Source: Cinclus cinclus (Eukaryota > Chordata > Aves > Passeriformes > Cinclidae). Taken from it: DNA of 64,000 nucleotides. Every line of letters begins with the position of its first letter. Position 1 is the stretch's first letter. The stretch covers positions 8,498,216 through 8,562,215 of the forward strand of contig NC_085056.1 of NCBI RefSeq assembly GCF_963662255.1, given 5' to 3'. Under the pieces are notes generated by a model, which was not told where the DNA came from, did not search any database, and saw only the letters and a program-made list of their open reading frames with translations. Positions 50,001 through 60,790 of this stretch are shown piece by piece. A program made the translations under genes and the position numbers.

Positions 50001-53000
50001 GGAACATCAATATGCTTTTGAGAAGGAGTCATGATTACATAGTTGAGCTAACTGTGCAGAAGAAAAACCTAACAAATGCAACCAACCAAAAAACCATAAA
50101 AATAGCAGATTTTCTACAAGGGATTTTTAAATTCTGGCTCTCCAGTAAGGTAAGGAAAATTTTCCAGCTATTCTTTTTTTTGGTGTTCTAGAAACCAAAC
50201 CCCATCACTGTAGTATTTCAGTAGTACACAAATCATGTTGAGAAAGGGTTTGTCTCAGCTGATATTACTTAGAATGATATTTTTGAAGTGACTCTGTACA
50301 TGGGTATTTTTACTACATAGAATTGTAGAAGTGGGTTATGTTGCATCTCAGTGTTTACTGATATTTGTAATGAAACCTGGTGACTTACATAAGCATACTT
50401 TAAAATTCAACAAAGTAATAATATCTGACCATCAGGTTTTGCTGTGAAGTTGAAAACTGTAGTGTGCTCTGAGGTGTTTTTCTACCTGTGTATTGTAGTG
50501 TGTTCTTTCCTCAGCTGCAAGTGAAATGTCTCTGTGTGATCACAAGGAAGCAGATCTGGAGGAACACGTCCCAGGCAGAGAAATAATGGTGCTGGCCCAG
50601 TGCTCCTGCCCTGGCTCTTGTTTTGTCAGAAAGCATCAATTCCCATACATTTTTGCAGAAGAGTGTAAGGTTTGAATTTTAACAAAATGGAAGAAATGCC
50701 AAGATGTAGCTTTTAAAACAGAATACATTTTCTTTGTGTGTTTGAAAAAAGAATAATATGTTTTGAGGGATGAGACAGAGGGATTGATCTGAATTAAAAG
50801 CGGTGTTAACTCACAGTCACTTTCTAAATAGGATTCTTTTCAGCTGTTTCTATTTGTTTAATTCCAGCTTAAATTATGTTACAAGGTTAGTGCATGGGAA
50901 TTAAGCATAGTCAGATAAACGCTGTAAACTCTGTTCCTGACTTGGTTGCTTGTCATTAGTTTCTTTTAAACTAATAATCAATATCTGCAAGAATAGTGTG
51001 AAGCCTTGGATTAAGTTATTAGCTTTTGCTGTAACTTCAGTTGTTGTTACACTAATGAAGTTACTATTCTGTTTTGTTCCCCTATTAGTTGAGGATTTTA
51101 GTGTATAAGTTCTGTTCTGAAGTTTTAGAAAAGCTTTTTTACTATTTTCAATTTTTTTGCATTTCGTAGATTGCTTCCTCTCTCGTGCTTTCCCCCCCTC
51201 TTTGAAACCCTGGCTCGAGACTCCTCTCTGTGATATGAAAGTGAGTCTTTGTATTTTGGGGGGTACACAAGGATGGGACTGACGCAACTTTACATTTCAG
51301 AGCTGTCCTGCCACTTCTCTGTGTGCAGCATTTTATTTATGAAACTGTATATATAGTCTTATGCTGTTGCTGTTAAAGGAAACAGTTGAATATGTAATTT
51401 CTCGTTTTAACATTTTGTGCCGGTTGTGTCCTTTTACTTGCTAGTGTATAAACATAATGTTAATAAGAGAAGCTGAAATGATGAGGTTAGCCTTACCCGA
51501 TTTAACATCTCTTTCCTGTAGTAAGTGTTCAAAGCTGTTTCTTTCTTAGTGGTCAGTGTTTCTCACGAAATCACCAGGGAAACTGCTGTTTAAGATTGTA
51601 GAAGTGGGGTATGATTCAGGGGAAGGTGGGATCAGAAATGGGATGGATGGAGGGCTAGATGGACGTGGCTCAGCCCGTTATGAATGGGCAGATGTGTGCG
51701 TGATGAGGCAGAGGGTGAGTCAGAACTGAGCCTCTTCTGAAAGAATGCATTTTGCTCCAGTGTGCTGGGAAAGTGAAAACAGAAGGGAGGGGACTGCACC
51801 ACTTCACTGGGGACTGGTGTTTCCTGGGGGGTGAAGTTGATCTCCGCAGTGGTGCCGGCTGTTGTGAGCCTGCTGATTCATTAGTTGGTGGGTGGTGAGA
51901 ACTGTGTGCATTCGCTGGGGGAGGAAATGGCTCGGTTGCTGTAGGGAGAAGGAGCATTTTCTGTAACTGCAGGATGTGTGGATGGAGCACACAGATAGCA
52001 TACCTCCAGCAGATCAGTTAAATACCCTGCTCTTGAGATAAGGGTTTACTAGATGACTAAATTAGGATGTGAAACCGAGGTTTTTTCTTATGCTAAAATA
52101 CAGTAGCTTTTAAAGTAATTGAAATATGTTCTCTATTTAAATAGTTTGGATTTTAAAATATGGCTTAATGGTGTTACAGGAGCTGTCCCTGCCTGTTTTT
52201 AACAACAGAGATAACTCCTTGTTAATTGGAGCTGGAGGAGAGAGTTGCTCATTTAAATGTAGATGAAAAGAAATAAAAGATTATTCAAAAGAATACAAAA
52301 GGGAAGGTGAGACACTAAAAATTGAAGGTGTGGCACGGGAGGTCTTTGAGAACAGGTCAGCAGGGAGGCCAGGCACAAACACAGCTCAACAGCTTAGAGC
52401 CCAGCTAAGCCTATTCATGGAGCACTTTCTCAAGTTTGTGTGTCTTTATGGTGCTATTTGTCCTCTGTCCAGATAATCTGCCAGGAGATAAAAGTGTTTG
52501 CTCTCGCTGCTTGTTCAGTCAGCAAGCAGAATATTTGTTCTAATACCAAAAGCCTGTTTCCAATGTAAAAGTAACATGCCAGTGTTTCTCATTTAAAAAT
52601 TCTAGTGCTACTTTGATCTGTAGTAGGAGTTTGAAATGAAAGATGTTATTTGAGATTAAATTAGTTCAGTAATAGCCACCCGAACTAAAACTCAGCTGCT
52701 ATAAACTAGTGAAAATTACATAATTCAGTATGTGACAGTTTACTTAGGTCTCCTAACCTAACAAAGCTCTGGCTGTGCCAGAGTGTGTGGACAATGAGGG
52801 TGCAAAATGAGAGAGAACTTACTCTCATCCTTCAACATGTGTATCAAGATTGTTAACTTAGTTACACAACTGCCCACTGTCAGTGGCAGAAAAGCCATAC
52901 TTCCTTTGGTTTTTAGGATGGACTGTATTCTGAGAAGAGGCTGCTGCATAATTAAGCTTTTCCTCTTGTATGTCCCTGTAATGGTGTTTCTTTATGTAGC

Positions 53001-56000
53001 ATTAAATTTGTCCACTGAATATGAGTTTAGTAATTGCCTGACTTCCAACCTCTCCTTCTTCCTTCTGTTCTGTAGTGCTTTCACCTGTCTCTTGAATTTT
53101 ACAGCAGTGACTGCCAGGCATTATTATAAAAGTACCCAGAGGTGTGTGGAGGATTTATAAAACGTTTTAAATGTGGGTAATCTGGGGTTAGCAATATTAA
53201 ACCTTGAAAGAGTTGTTCTAACAATTTTATCTACTTCTATAATATTAGGGAGGGGGGAAAATTTGGGTTTCTTTAGAAATAATGCAGCTTTTGCCATTTG
53301 TCTCCCACCATGGCTGTCTTGAGGCAATTTTCAGAGCAGACAATTCAGAAATTTTCTGGAAGACCACTTTGCTGGATTTTTAGATGCCATACTACATAAT
53401 GTGTTCACAGACAGAGAAGTAATTTGTTAATAATTTTGTTAAGTTCAGAAGTTGAAAGGGAACCAACATGGTTTTATCTGAAAAGAAGGAAATATGTGGT
53501 TAAACGTTTTTGGCTATAATCTTAGGTGGTTTCCATTTTCCTGAAAGAGGAGAGGGGGGGAAAAGGAGTTTAAATTCCTTTCTCTAAAATAAATTTAAAA
53601 GTACCAGTATGCATTATTGTGTTTTAATGAGAGAAAAGTTCCTGCATAACTCATGGGGTTTCAAAATGAATGATTACTATGTTTGAATGATTATGTGGTA
53701 ATTTCAAAACTTGGAATATCTTCAGAAGGAATTCATGCTTTCAGAAGTGAAAAATGTTTATCGGAGTTTTGAAGACCTCCTGAATCCAGTGGTGTAAGGC
53801 TTCCAGGGCTCTGATTCAGGAGCAAGGGCAGACTGCTTTATCTGGAAAGGTCAGGCTATGTGCCAGAGGTTCCCAAGCTGCTGTGACAGCAGCTCAGCTG
53901 TTGGCCGGCGTGCTCAGGGCAGATTGGAGGAATCAGGAATCACATCAGCTCTGTCAACTTGTTTTGCCTTTGACTTCTGAAGACTTTTACAGAATTTGCA
54001 GCCCTGCTCAGGCTTCCAGGTGATGCATTTGAAGTACGAAGCCCACAGCAGCTATGTCTGAGCTACCTGCTGTTTCCACTGAGGCAGGAAGTTTGTGTGT
54101 TTGCACTGGCAGCTGCAGTGACCAAGGCAGTTGAATGGCCACTGAAACATGTTAGTGGCAGCATAATATTCCTTATCAAAGAAACAAACAAAAAGTATTC
54201 CTGGACAACTTGGAACGCTGGGTTTTGTCATCTGTGGAAAGGCCTATGTAACTTTTGATGTCCCAGGCTGCTGCTGTGGGCCAGAAGGATAGGGGAGGTT
54301 GAGAGGTAAACCCTAAATGAAGGTGGGCAAAGTGCTTGTTTGCTCCTACAGAACGTAAACAGCATCAGAGTACAGGCTTTTTTTGTCTTTACAGACCCAT
54401 GGTTAGCTTATACTGCCTTTTTATTTCCCCTCTTGAATTATTCTTCATTTGCCTTATAAGAGGATGACAGTTCTAATAGCCTCTTTTAACTGTCACTTCT
54501 TAACTAATTAAATGCATCTATTAAATGGATGCTGTGTCCTTCATTTGTTTCTTGTGAGATGAATGGGTAAAGACTGTGCTGAAGGGATGCAGTGTATTTT
54601 GTATGTTTGAGCTGCTTAATCTTGAAATGAGGGCTGTGGGAGGTGGTTTCCTGGTAGTCCACATCTTACTCATGCTGGTTCTGACACCTCTGCTCGCAGA
54701 GGCTGTTGGCTGGTAGCTGTGCCTGGTGTGCTGTCCTCACACAGGGCTGGGCTGTGATGACTCTCTCAGATGGACACAGAAAACCACACTGTGTTCTTAG
54801 CAGAGACCCTGCAGTTGAAGTGCTGGTGGGAAGAAAATATGCTCAAACAAATAACATTTGTTACTTCTTTATTGAGCTGTTGCATGTTGTATTAATTGAA
54901 AGGTCTAAAGCTGTGTCACTTCATACCAAAGTGTGATAAGTTGGAAAAATCAGGCTTGGAGATCAAATGTTTGGTTTTTTGGCAAATAACATTACTTGTT
55001 TGTCAGCTCAATTCATTTAATTGGTTTCCTTTTTTCCGCTCATGGGTTGCCTTTCGTGTTGTTCAGTGCTTCTGCCAGCACAGCCTTTGCATGAGGGGGG
55101 CTTCCCTTCCTCTGTGCCTCCTACTTCTTGAGCCCTTTCTTTTTTTGCTTGAGTGACCTTAGCTGGTAATCGTGGAACTGAGCAAGTAGGCACAGTGGGG
55201 GTGCTTTGAAATGTGTTATAGTGCTAAACATCAAGTAGGCTTTGATTAGGATTTGCCAGAGGATTAATTTAGAGCTGTTAGAGGAGGCATTGTCTGCAAG
55301 TTCCCCTACTTAGCTGAGCCCAAGATGCTCCTGAAGGCTGAAAAAACTCAAATGGATTTGGAATGTCTAACAGTCTTTCAGTCTGAAGTGGGTGCAGGTT
55401 ACGTAGGTTTGCCTCTCTGGTGATTAAACATAGACAAACTTCTGTTTCATGAGAGGCTTTGACTTGCAAAGTAGGCTGAAATAACTATTGAAGGTTGATT
55501 TTTTTTTTTTTTTTTTTTTTATATAATTTTTTTTCTTTTCTGTATAAATCAGGTAATTTTGCTGTGAGTCTTTCTTTATGACAGATATTATTAAGTATAA
55601 CAAGTCAAACTCATTTAGTGTTGTATTTGCTTCTTTTTAAGTTCCCTTGTGACATCACTGTATTGTGTACTGTTATCTAGGTGTAGGGCCTTAAGATCAT
55701 GCATTATTCCATGCTGCAGCACAAGGCACAGTGCACATTGGTGCTGTACTTGGGTTTTCATCAGCTGCTGTTGCTTGTTTGGAAAAGCCTTTCACACATG
55801 CTACAATTGACACAGGAAAACTTCCTTATTTTTAGCACGGTGTGTATGTCATTTATTTTAACTGAACTCTGAGTAGTTTGTAAATTTGAGGAGGACTGAA
55901 ACCAGTGCTTGGTTTTTGTTGAAATCACTCATTTATTGGGATAAAATACAGTGTTTCTTGGGAGTAAGAAGGAGTGTGCTCGTTTAACTATTTCGATGTG

Positions 56001-59000
56001 CTGTAGGATCCTCCCTGACTGGCAGCATGCCACTTTCTTTGTGGCACAAAGGTGAGTTGACAAGAAAAACTCTCAGTTTAACTGCAAGCAGTAAGAATTC
56101 TAACTGAACCCTGGTGCGTGCCAGTTTATAAAATGAGAACACAGCTTAAATTTATTCCATCCAGTACAGTAGGCAAAAGCTAAAGCAGTCACTTGATTAA
56201 AATGAGTTCTTGGAAAGGAAGCAGTAGAAGCTGTTAAATGGAGTCTCATGTTACCAGCTGGTTTGGATGCTCTTCTAAGAATACATATAGAAACTTCTGG
56301 ATCAGTATTTTCATTGTGCAGGCACATGTGTAAGAGCTTGCAAATTCATAGCACGTGTTTTGCTTTTATTCCAGGTGTACTTGAAGGCACCTATGATTCT
56401 TAATGGTGTCTGTGTAATCTGGAAAGGCTGGATAGATCTACAGAGACTGGATGGTATGGGCTGCCTGGAGTTTGATGAAGAGAGAGCACAGGTAAGACAG
56501 TCTGCCCTTGGCTACTTAGGTATTTGTTCTTCTGGAGGGAATCACAATTTTTGCTTTCACTTTGAGTACAAACTCCAAAGAAAATTTGCAGTATGGAAGT
56601 TCAGAAACATGTGGTTGTAGCAAAACACTACTTTAGCTACATTAGGTCAAAATGTTGGGGGCAGGAATAATTTATAGTTCACAACTTGGAGTGATTTTTG
56701 CACTGTTAATAAAATATTTTAAACTTTGATTCTTCCAAAATACCACGAAGACTCTTTTATTGTGTCTTGCCTCTCTCTAACTTAAGAAACTAATTTGCAC
56801 ATTAATGAGGTGATGTTAATGTGACTATGTTTGAGATTAAATAGAAACACTTTGTGTTGAAGTGTCTTTGAAGCAGTCACAACCCTGAACACTTCCTTCA
56901 TGATGCCTAGAAAGAGGGAATAGTCCTGCCACCCTTTGTGAATCCATGAGAAAAGCCACAGACTAAAGCTTTTACTCGAAATCCGCTTTTTGCTGTGCAT
57001 TCACTTCTTGCAAAGCTGTGTCAGTGACTTGGGTGAGCTCGGTTCCAGCTGCAGTAATCACTGCTGTGGACTTCATGGATTAGCAGCCTTCAGGCTGTAA
57101 TGCCTTACACAGCCAGGACAGGTGTACAGCCCTCAGGAAGGTAATCTAAATCCCAGGGTTCTCGATCTGTGCTTACTAAGTTTAATACATAATACTAAGT
57201 CACAGGACTTCTGAACTGAGGGCAGGCTGATGGGAACGTGCACTCAGGAGGAGACAATGTCACTCTTCCCAGAGCTGGAGAGTGCCTGGAAGTGGGCACC
57301 CTTCTGAAAAGGAGAGGCGTCAGGTGACCTGTGGGTTTAATTTTTTCTCTTCTTAATTTCCCAATAAATGTTTTGTGCAAGTACTTGGATTACTTTAGTT
57401 TCCCAATGTGTATATGCTGTCTTAACAACACTTAACAATTCCCTTTTGTTGTCTTCAGAAAGTGTTTGTGCACTGAGGTTGTGATTTACTCTGTGTGTGT
57501 GAGGGGATGTCTGCATGCTCTCAGGTGTCAGTGCTTTCCTGAGTTGTGAGTACAGGGTGCTGAGCTGGAGGTGCTGTACTGTGTGGATCTACAGAGATGT
57601 TTGCACTCAGCTGTAGGTGTGTAACTTGTTTTTAGTTGTGATTCTTGGCAACTATGAGGTTGTCAATGGTCATTCTGTTTGCTACAGTAGTAGTACCTAA
57701 GGGTACCTAGTGTCAAAAAGAGCTATACAGACACAGAAATAGCTTCACCCTTGTATGTAGTAGTATTGTAAACGTTTGGACAATCTTTTACATTCTTCAG
57801 TTTCCTTTTTCCTGTATCTGTCACTCTGCTTCCTTGTTTAGAACTGTTGTAATGTTGCTAGTGGCAGTTGACTGAACTGCTGACTTTGATCCCAAAATAA
57901 CCTTGATGTCAGAAGGGGTTTAAGTGCCTCATACAGTATGGCCTGTGTACCCACTGTCCTTTGTGAGAGGTCCAGCTGTTCTTCACACCCCCTTCATTTT
58001 TTGGAAGCTTGTCTTAAGCAAATGTATTGCTCTTGCATTTTCCTGTTTCTTGGCACTTCATACTAATGCTGGGATCAAATAAAAATTCTTTGCTGTCATA
58101 CATTGGAAAATACACTACCCTTCACTAGGTCAGCAAATACTTTGGGAAGAAACTCCACATGTGTTAACATTGAAGTATTCTAATTGTACCTTCTAATTGT
58201 ACCTGTTAAGCTACTGTTTTTTTCCACTTAATCCACAGCCTGTCCATGTCTTGCTGCTGAGTAGTCTTTGTTACTGAAAACCCTGGTTCCAGTGCTTGCT
58301 CAGACTTTGATGGACCAACGCATTCAAAGCTGTACATACATGCTTGAATGTCTTCCCTCTTTGGGGCTGAAATTTCCCAAGATTTGATATTTGAGTGTCT
58401 TTAAGAGACTTTCTGTGTTCAGTACTTTTGCACCTCTTCTGTAGTACAGCATGTTGCTCTCTCACCAAGTCTTTTCCTAGTGGGCTGCTGTGAGGATTTG
58501 TGTATAAGTGTGGGTGTGTGTAAACTTCTCTTTTTGAAATTCCTTTTCAAATTTTATTTTCTGGACTGGGAGGTTTGGGTTTTTTCTGTTGTCATGTTGA
58601 TTGCTCGTTCTGTTGCTCATGTTTTGCTTATTCTTATTTTTCTTTGTAAATTCATACCAGGAACATTTTTATAGACTAAAAGTAAGATGTATAAATTATT
58701 TGGTGCCATACAGCTGGATTTGCTAGGCTATTATTACTAGAATTGAGTGACATTTTAAAAAAAAATGTTAGTATAATCTTGAGTTGTTGGTTGATTTGTT
58801 ATAATGTATCACCACGAGTAGAGCAGACTTTTATGTTTCGCTAAAAAAAGTCCTGATGCTTTTATCCGCTGTCTCAGACATGAGCAAAACAGTGTTTCAG
58901 CTGTCAACACATCTTCATTCTGGATGCCAACATACTGATTTTTTTTCCCCATGAATTTCTAATTTAGTTTCTTTTGGTTTGACCACTTCTTTAAAATATT

Positions 59001-60759
59001 CAATCCATGGCTGTATATCAGCCTTTTATTTCGTGACCATTCTAAATGATGGTAAAATGCAAAAAACCTTTGATTAAAAAAACAGAGTCTTCTATTTAAG
59101 TCTGATTTCAAAAAGAAGGTGACAAAGACATATATATCTTTTTTAAACTAGAACTAAGGCAGCTTTTCTGGAGTCATCTGGGAGACAAGCTTATCTGTTT
59201 TCTCTCTAACCTTCTGCATTATTAAGAACAAACTTACTTTCCACTCTCTCACCCTGGTTTCTATGCCTCGTATGAATGTTGAAATGGCTGTAAAGGGCAA
59301 AATTCAAATCTTAAAAAGATATATGGTGTTAAAGTATTATCTTGTTGGCAGCTTTAAACATTGCACACGTGTCCCCAGGAAGCGACGGCGAAAGGCAGAG
59401 GCTGGGATTGGCAGCTGTTTGTATTTCCCTGCCTTGGGCCACGAGGGAGCCCCTTCACATCATTTCACAGAGCAGCTCCAGGGCCTGTGATTGTGCCCAT
59501 GGCAAAAAAGGCAATTTAACATTTTCTCAGGCTGGGAATGCTTTATCTTAAATTGAAAAATTTATGCACTTAGTCCCCAGGTATATTAAAACTTAGATGA
59601 GCGCTCTACATCTTTGTGTCCTCTAACAGTCAAGGTCAACTCTTTAAAAAATTATCAACTTTAAAATAACATTTGCATGTATGTGGGAATTGTAAGCAGG
59701 GTTAGTAGTAATTATAGTTGTAGAGCTAGAAGGAGGGAGAACCAATACAGTTTCTTCTTTCCTGGGTTGTGGAGGCTCTTCAGATGGGTCTCCTCCATTC
59801 TGAAAATTTTAAAACTCTGATGGGGAACAGTAAATGTGTTGAAAGGTCTCTTTAAGAAAAATAACTTCCAAACCAGGTAATAAAAGTTCCATATATTACT
59901 AAATGTTATTTAAAACATTTTCTTATAGAAAATACAGCTTGAAGGATTTTTTTTGTTAGTTTATTTAATCTGCTCCTGTGCGTAAGCCATTATTGAAAAT
60001 AAGCAAAAGGGCTGCTGAAAACCTTCAGGTTTCTCCTCAGTTGTATGGGAATGTATGCAAATGGTGGAGGAATAATTTCTACTTTGCACTTTGCTATGCA
60101 TCTAAATCTAAGTAATGTAAATGATACACAAGTATTAAGAATGTTCATACTGATGCACCTGCAGCAGCTTTTGATAAAAAGAAGAATTTATTTGGTTTAT
60201 AACTTCAATAATACTTACTTTTTGATGCAAGATAATTAGTTTACCATTGTTAGTGTGGTGATGCTAGTGGACTCTGTCTAGGTATACCTGTGAATACTGT
60301 CTTTAAAATGGCTTTTACAAAGAGAATAAAATGTATTACCTTTTACATAGAACTTCTGGGAATTCCTAGCCTTAAATAAACCCAGCAGCATTTAAACCAC
60401 TTTGGAACAGCAGCTTTCCTTTGAAACTGTATTTTAGTAGTAGCTGCATTCCAGCTTTGGTTCTCTCTCCTGCTACAGTGAAGGTGAGTAATATTTCATT
60501 AACCTTTATTGACATTTGCTGGAACTCGCCTGTGTTCTAGCAGGTTCAACAGGACATACTTGACTTTTCTGCCAAGTGATAGCTAATGCTCAAAAAAAAA
60601 AAAAAAGATTTGGTGGAAATGAGGGTCACCTTTTGTGTCACTCTGTGTCATCTGCTTTGGTAGCAGGAGGATGCATTGGCACAACAAGCCTTTGAAGAGG
60701 CTCGACGAAGAACTCGTGAATTCGAGGATAGAGACAGGTCTCATCGGGAGGAAATGGAG
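37986..60759 (+). CDS. CBFB: CBFB, core-binding factor subunit beta (exons 1-5 of the coding region, 3' end outside the window)
   Basis: CBF-beta does not contact DNA. It binds the Runt domain of RUNX1, RUNX2 and RUNX3, raises their DNA affinity and stabilises them, and so controls blood, bone and other lineages in the nucleus. Five exons (37986-38063, 38287-38373, 42792-42908, 56375-56491, 60664-60759) join in frame with GT/AG borders and phase-0 junctions into residues 1-165. The protein starts MPRVVPDQRSKFENEEFFRK. Residues 1 to about 135 form the conserved CBF-beta fold, and residues about 135-165 form a charged, probably helical tail. Gly61, Asn63, Gln67 and Asn104, positions at or near the Runt interface, are present. 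As far as I recall the human sequence, the only difference in this part is Gly instead of Ala at residue 92. The start is set by homology and by the CCACC context before ATG. The final exon (about 20 more residues) lies beyond the right edge. Confidence 0.97.
38064..38286 (+). other. CBFB: CBFB intron 1 (223 bp)
   Basis: This is a short, GC-rich GT-AG intron that lies wholly in the CpG island. The acceptor is TTCCCCGCAG. The intron would read through in frame from exon 1 for a stretch, but homology fixes the splice. Confidence 0.95.
38287..38373 (+). CDS. CBFB: CBFB coding exon 2 (residues 27-55)
   Basis: The exon encodes IKYTGFRDRPHEERQARFQN and on to SEI, 29 residues, all as in the vertebrate protein. 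The acceptor is CCCCGCAG|ATT and the donor ATC|GTAAGT is a strong consensus. Both ends are phase 0. Confidence 0.97.
38374..42791 (+). other. CBFB: CBFB intron 2 (4.4 kb)
   Basis: The first 400 bases still belong to the CpG island, and the rest is AT-rich. It contains T runs near 38.79-38.83 kb, a C run near 39.71 kb and an A run near 40.14 kb. I see no nested gene, RNA gene or recognisable transposon. The acceptor is TTTTTCTAAAAG, which has a short polypyrimidine tract interrupted by A just before AG. Confidence 0.93.
42792..42908 (+). CDS. CBFB: CBFB coding exon 3 (residues 56-94)
   Basis: Thirty-nine residues run from AFVATGTNLSLQFFPASWQG to FEREGGK and close with the donor AAG|GTAAGG. 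This is the core of the CBF-beta fold and includes Gly61, Asn63 and Gln67 at or near the Runt interface. Residue 92 is Gly (codon 42900-42902); human has Ala here as I recall. Confidence 0.97.
46785..46807. promoter_or_regulatory. 23-bp palindrome containing a consensus estrogen response element
   Basis: Eleven-base arms (TTTGGGGTCAT and ATGACCCCAAA) are perfect reverse complements around a single central G. Inside lies GGTCATGATGACC at 46790-46802, which matches the full GGTCAnnnTGACC palindrome bound by estrogen receptors. The flanking G/C extends it to GGGTCA half-sites. It sits in CBFB intron 3, about 8.8 kb downstream of the start codon. Motif match is certain; receptor binding is inference. 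Confidence 0.6.
47592..47682. repeat. Perfect 44-bp tandem duplication
   Basis: A 44-base unit starting GGAACTTAGATTTTGGGAAG at 47592 is repeated without a single mismatch at 47636-47679, and the first three bases begin a third copy. Perfect identity in intronic DNA means a very recent duplication or an assembly or read artefact. The open frame at 47604-47903 that spans it is not a recognised gene. Confidence 0.97.
55499..55520. repeat. T22 homopolymer
   Basis: An uninterrupted T run of about 22 bases is followed by ATATAA and further T-rich sequence in CBFB intron 3. The length is unreliable in most sequencing methods. Confidence 0.95.
56375..56491 (+). CDS. CBFB: CBFB coding exon 4 (residues 95-133)
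   Basis: Thirty-nine residues run from VYLKAPMILNGVCVIWKGWI to DEERAQ, ending CAG|GTAAGA. Asn104 and the surrounding strand, which contact the Runt domain in the known complexes, are intact. The acceptor is TTATTCCAG|GTG. No substitution relative to the human protein as I remember it. Confidence 0.97.
58178..58203. repeat. 13-bp tandem pair
   Basis: TTCTAATTGTACC is present twice head to tail with no mismatch in CBFB intron 4. Confidence 0.9.
60592..60606. repeat. A15 homopolymer
   Basis: Fifteen A occur in a row, shortly upstream of the CBFB exon 5 acceptor. Length variation is possible. Confidence 0.92.
60664..60759 (+). CDS. CBFB: CBFB coding exon 5 (residues 134-165)
   Basis: Thirty-two residues run from QEDALAQQAFEEARRRTREF to SHREEME. 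They form the charged tail after the CBF-beta core. The first AG (TAG|CAG) gives the AQQED junction of the known protein; a second AG three bases later would drop one Gln. The main donor is GAG|GTGAGG at 60760. In human, the same exon end, at residue 165, is a fusion point in CBFB-MYH11 leukaemia. Confidence 0.97.
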
Positions 60760-60790
60760 GTGAGGGTTTCACAGCTGCTGTCAGTAACTG
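60760..60790 (+). CDS. CBFB: Alternative 31-nt extension of CBFB exon 5
   Basis: If the first donor is skipped, the frame continues VRVSQLLSVTG and a second donor, G|GTTAGT, follows at 60791. In human the same use of a donor 31 nt downstream gives VRVSQLLAVTG and shifts the last exon into another frame (182 rather than 187 residues). Here the block differs by one residue (Ser for Ala at 173). If neither donor is used, a TAG stop follows at once. The conserved reading frame and donor support a real alternative exon. Confidence 0.75.

Larger units (their letters stand above)
42909..56374 (+). other. CBFB: CBFB intron 3 (13.5 kb)
   Basis: This is the largest complete intron in the window, AT-rich and free of recognisable CR1 copies. 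It holds a perfect palindromic estrogen-response-element motif at 46790-46802, a perfect 44-bp tandem duplication at 47592-47682 and a T22 run at 55499-55520. No nested coding gene or structural RNA is seen; open frames are short or low-complexity. The donor is GTAAGG and the acceptor is TTTTATTCCAG. Confidence 0.93.
56492..60663 (+). other. CBFB: CBFB intron 4 (4.2 kb)
   Basis: This AT-rich intron has no recognisable transposon or nested gene. It holds a 13-bp tandem pair at 58178-58203 and an A15 run at 60592-60606, the latter only about 57 bases upstream of the exon 5 acceptor. The acceptor region ends GCTTTGGTAGCAG, giving two adjacent AGs. Confidence 0.92.
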
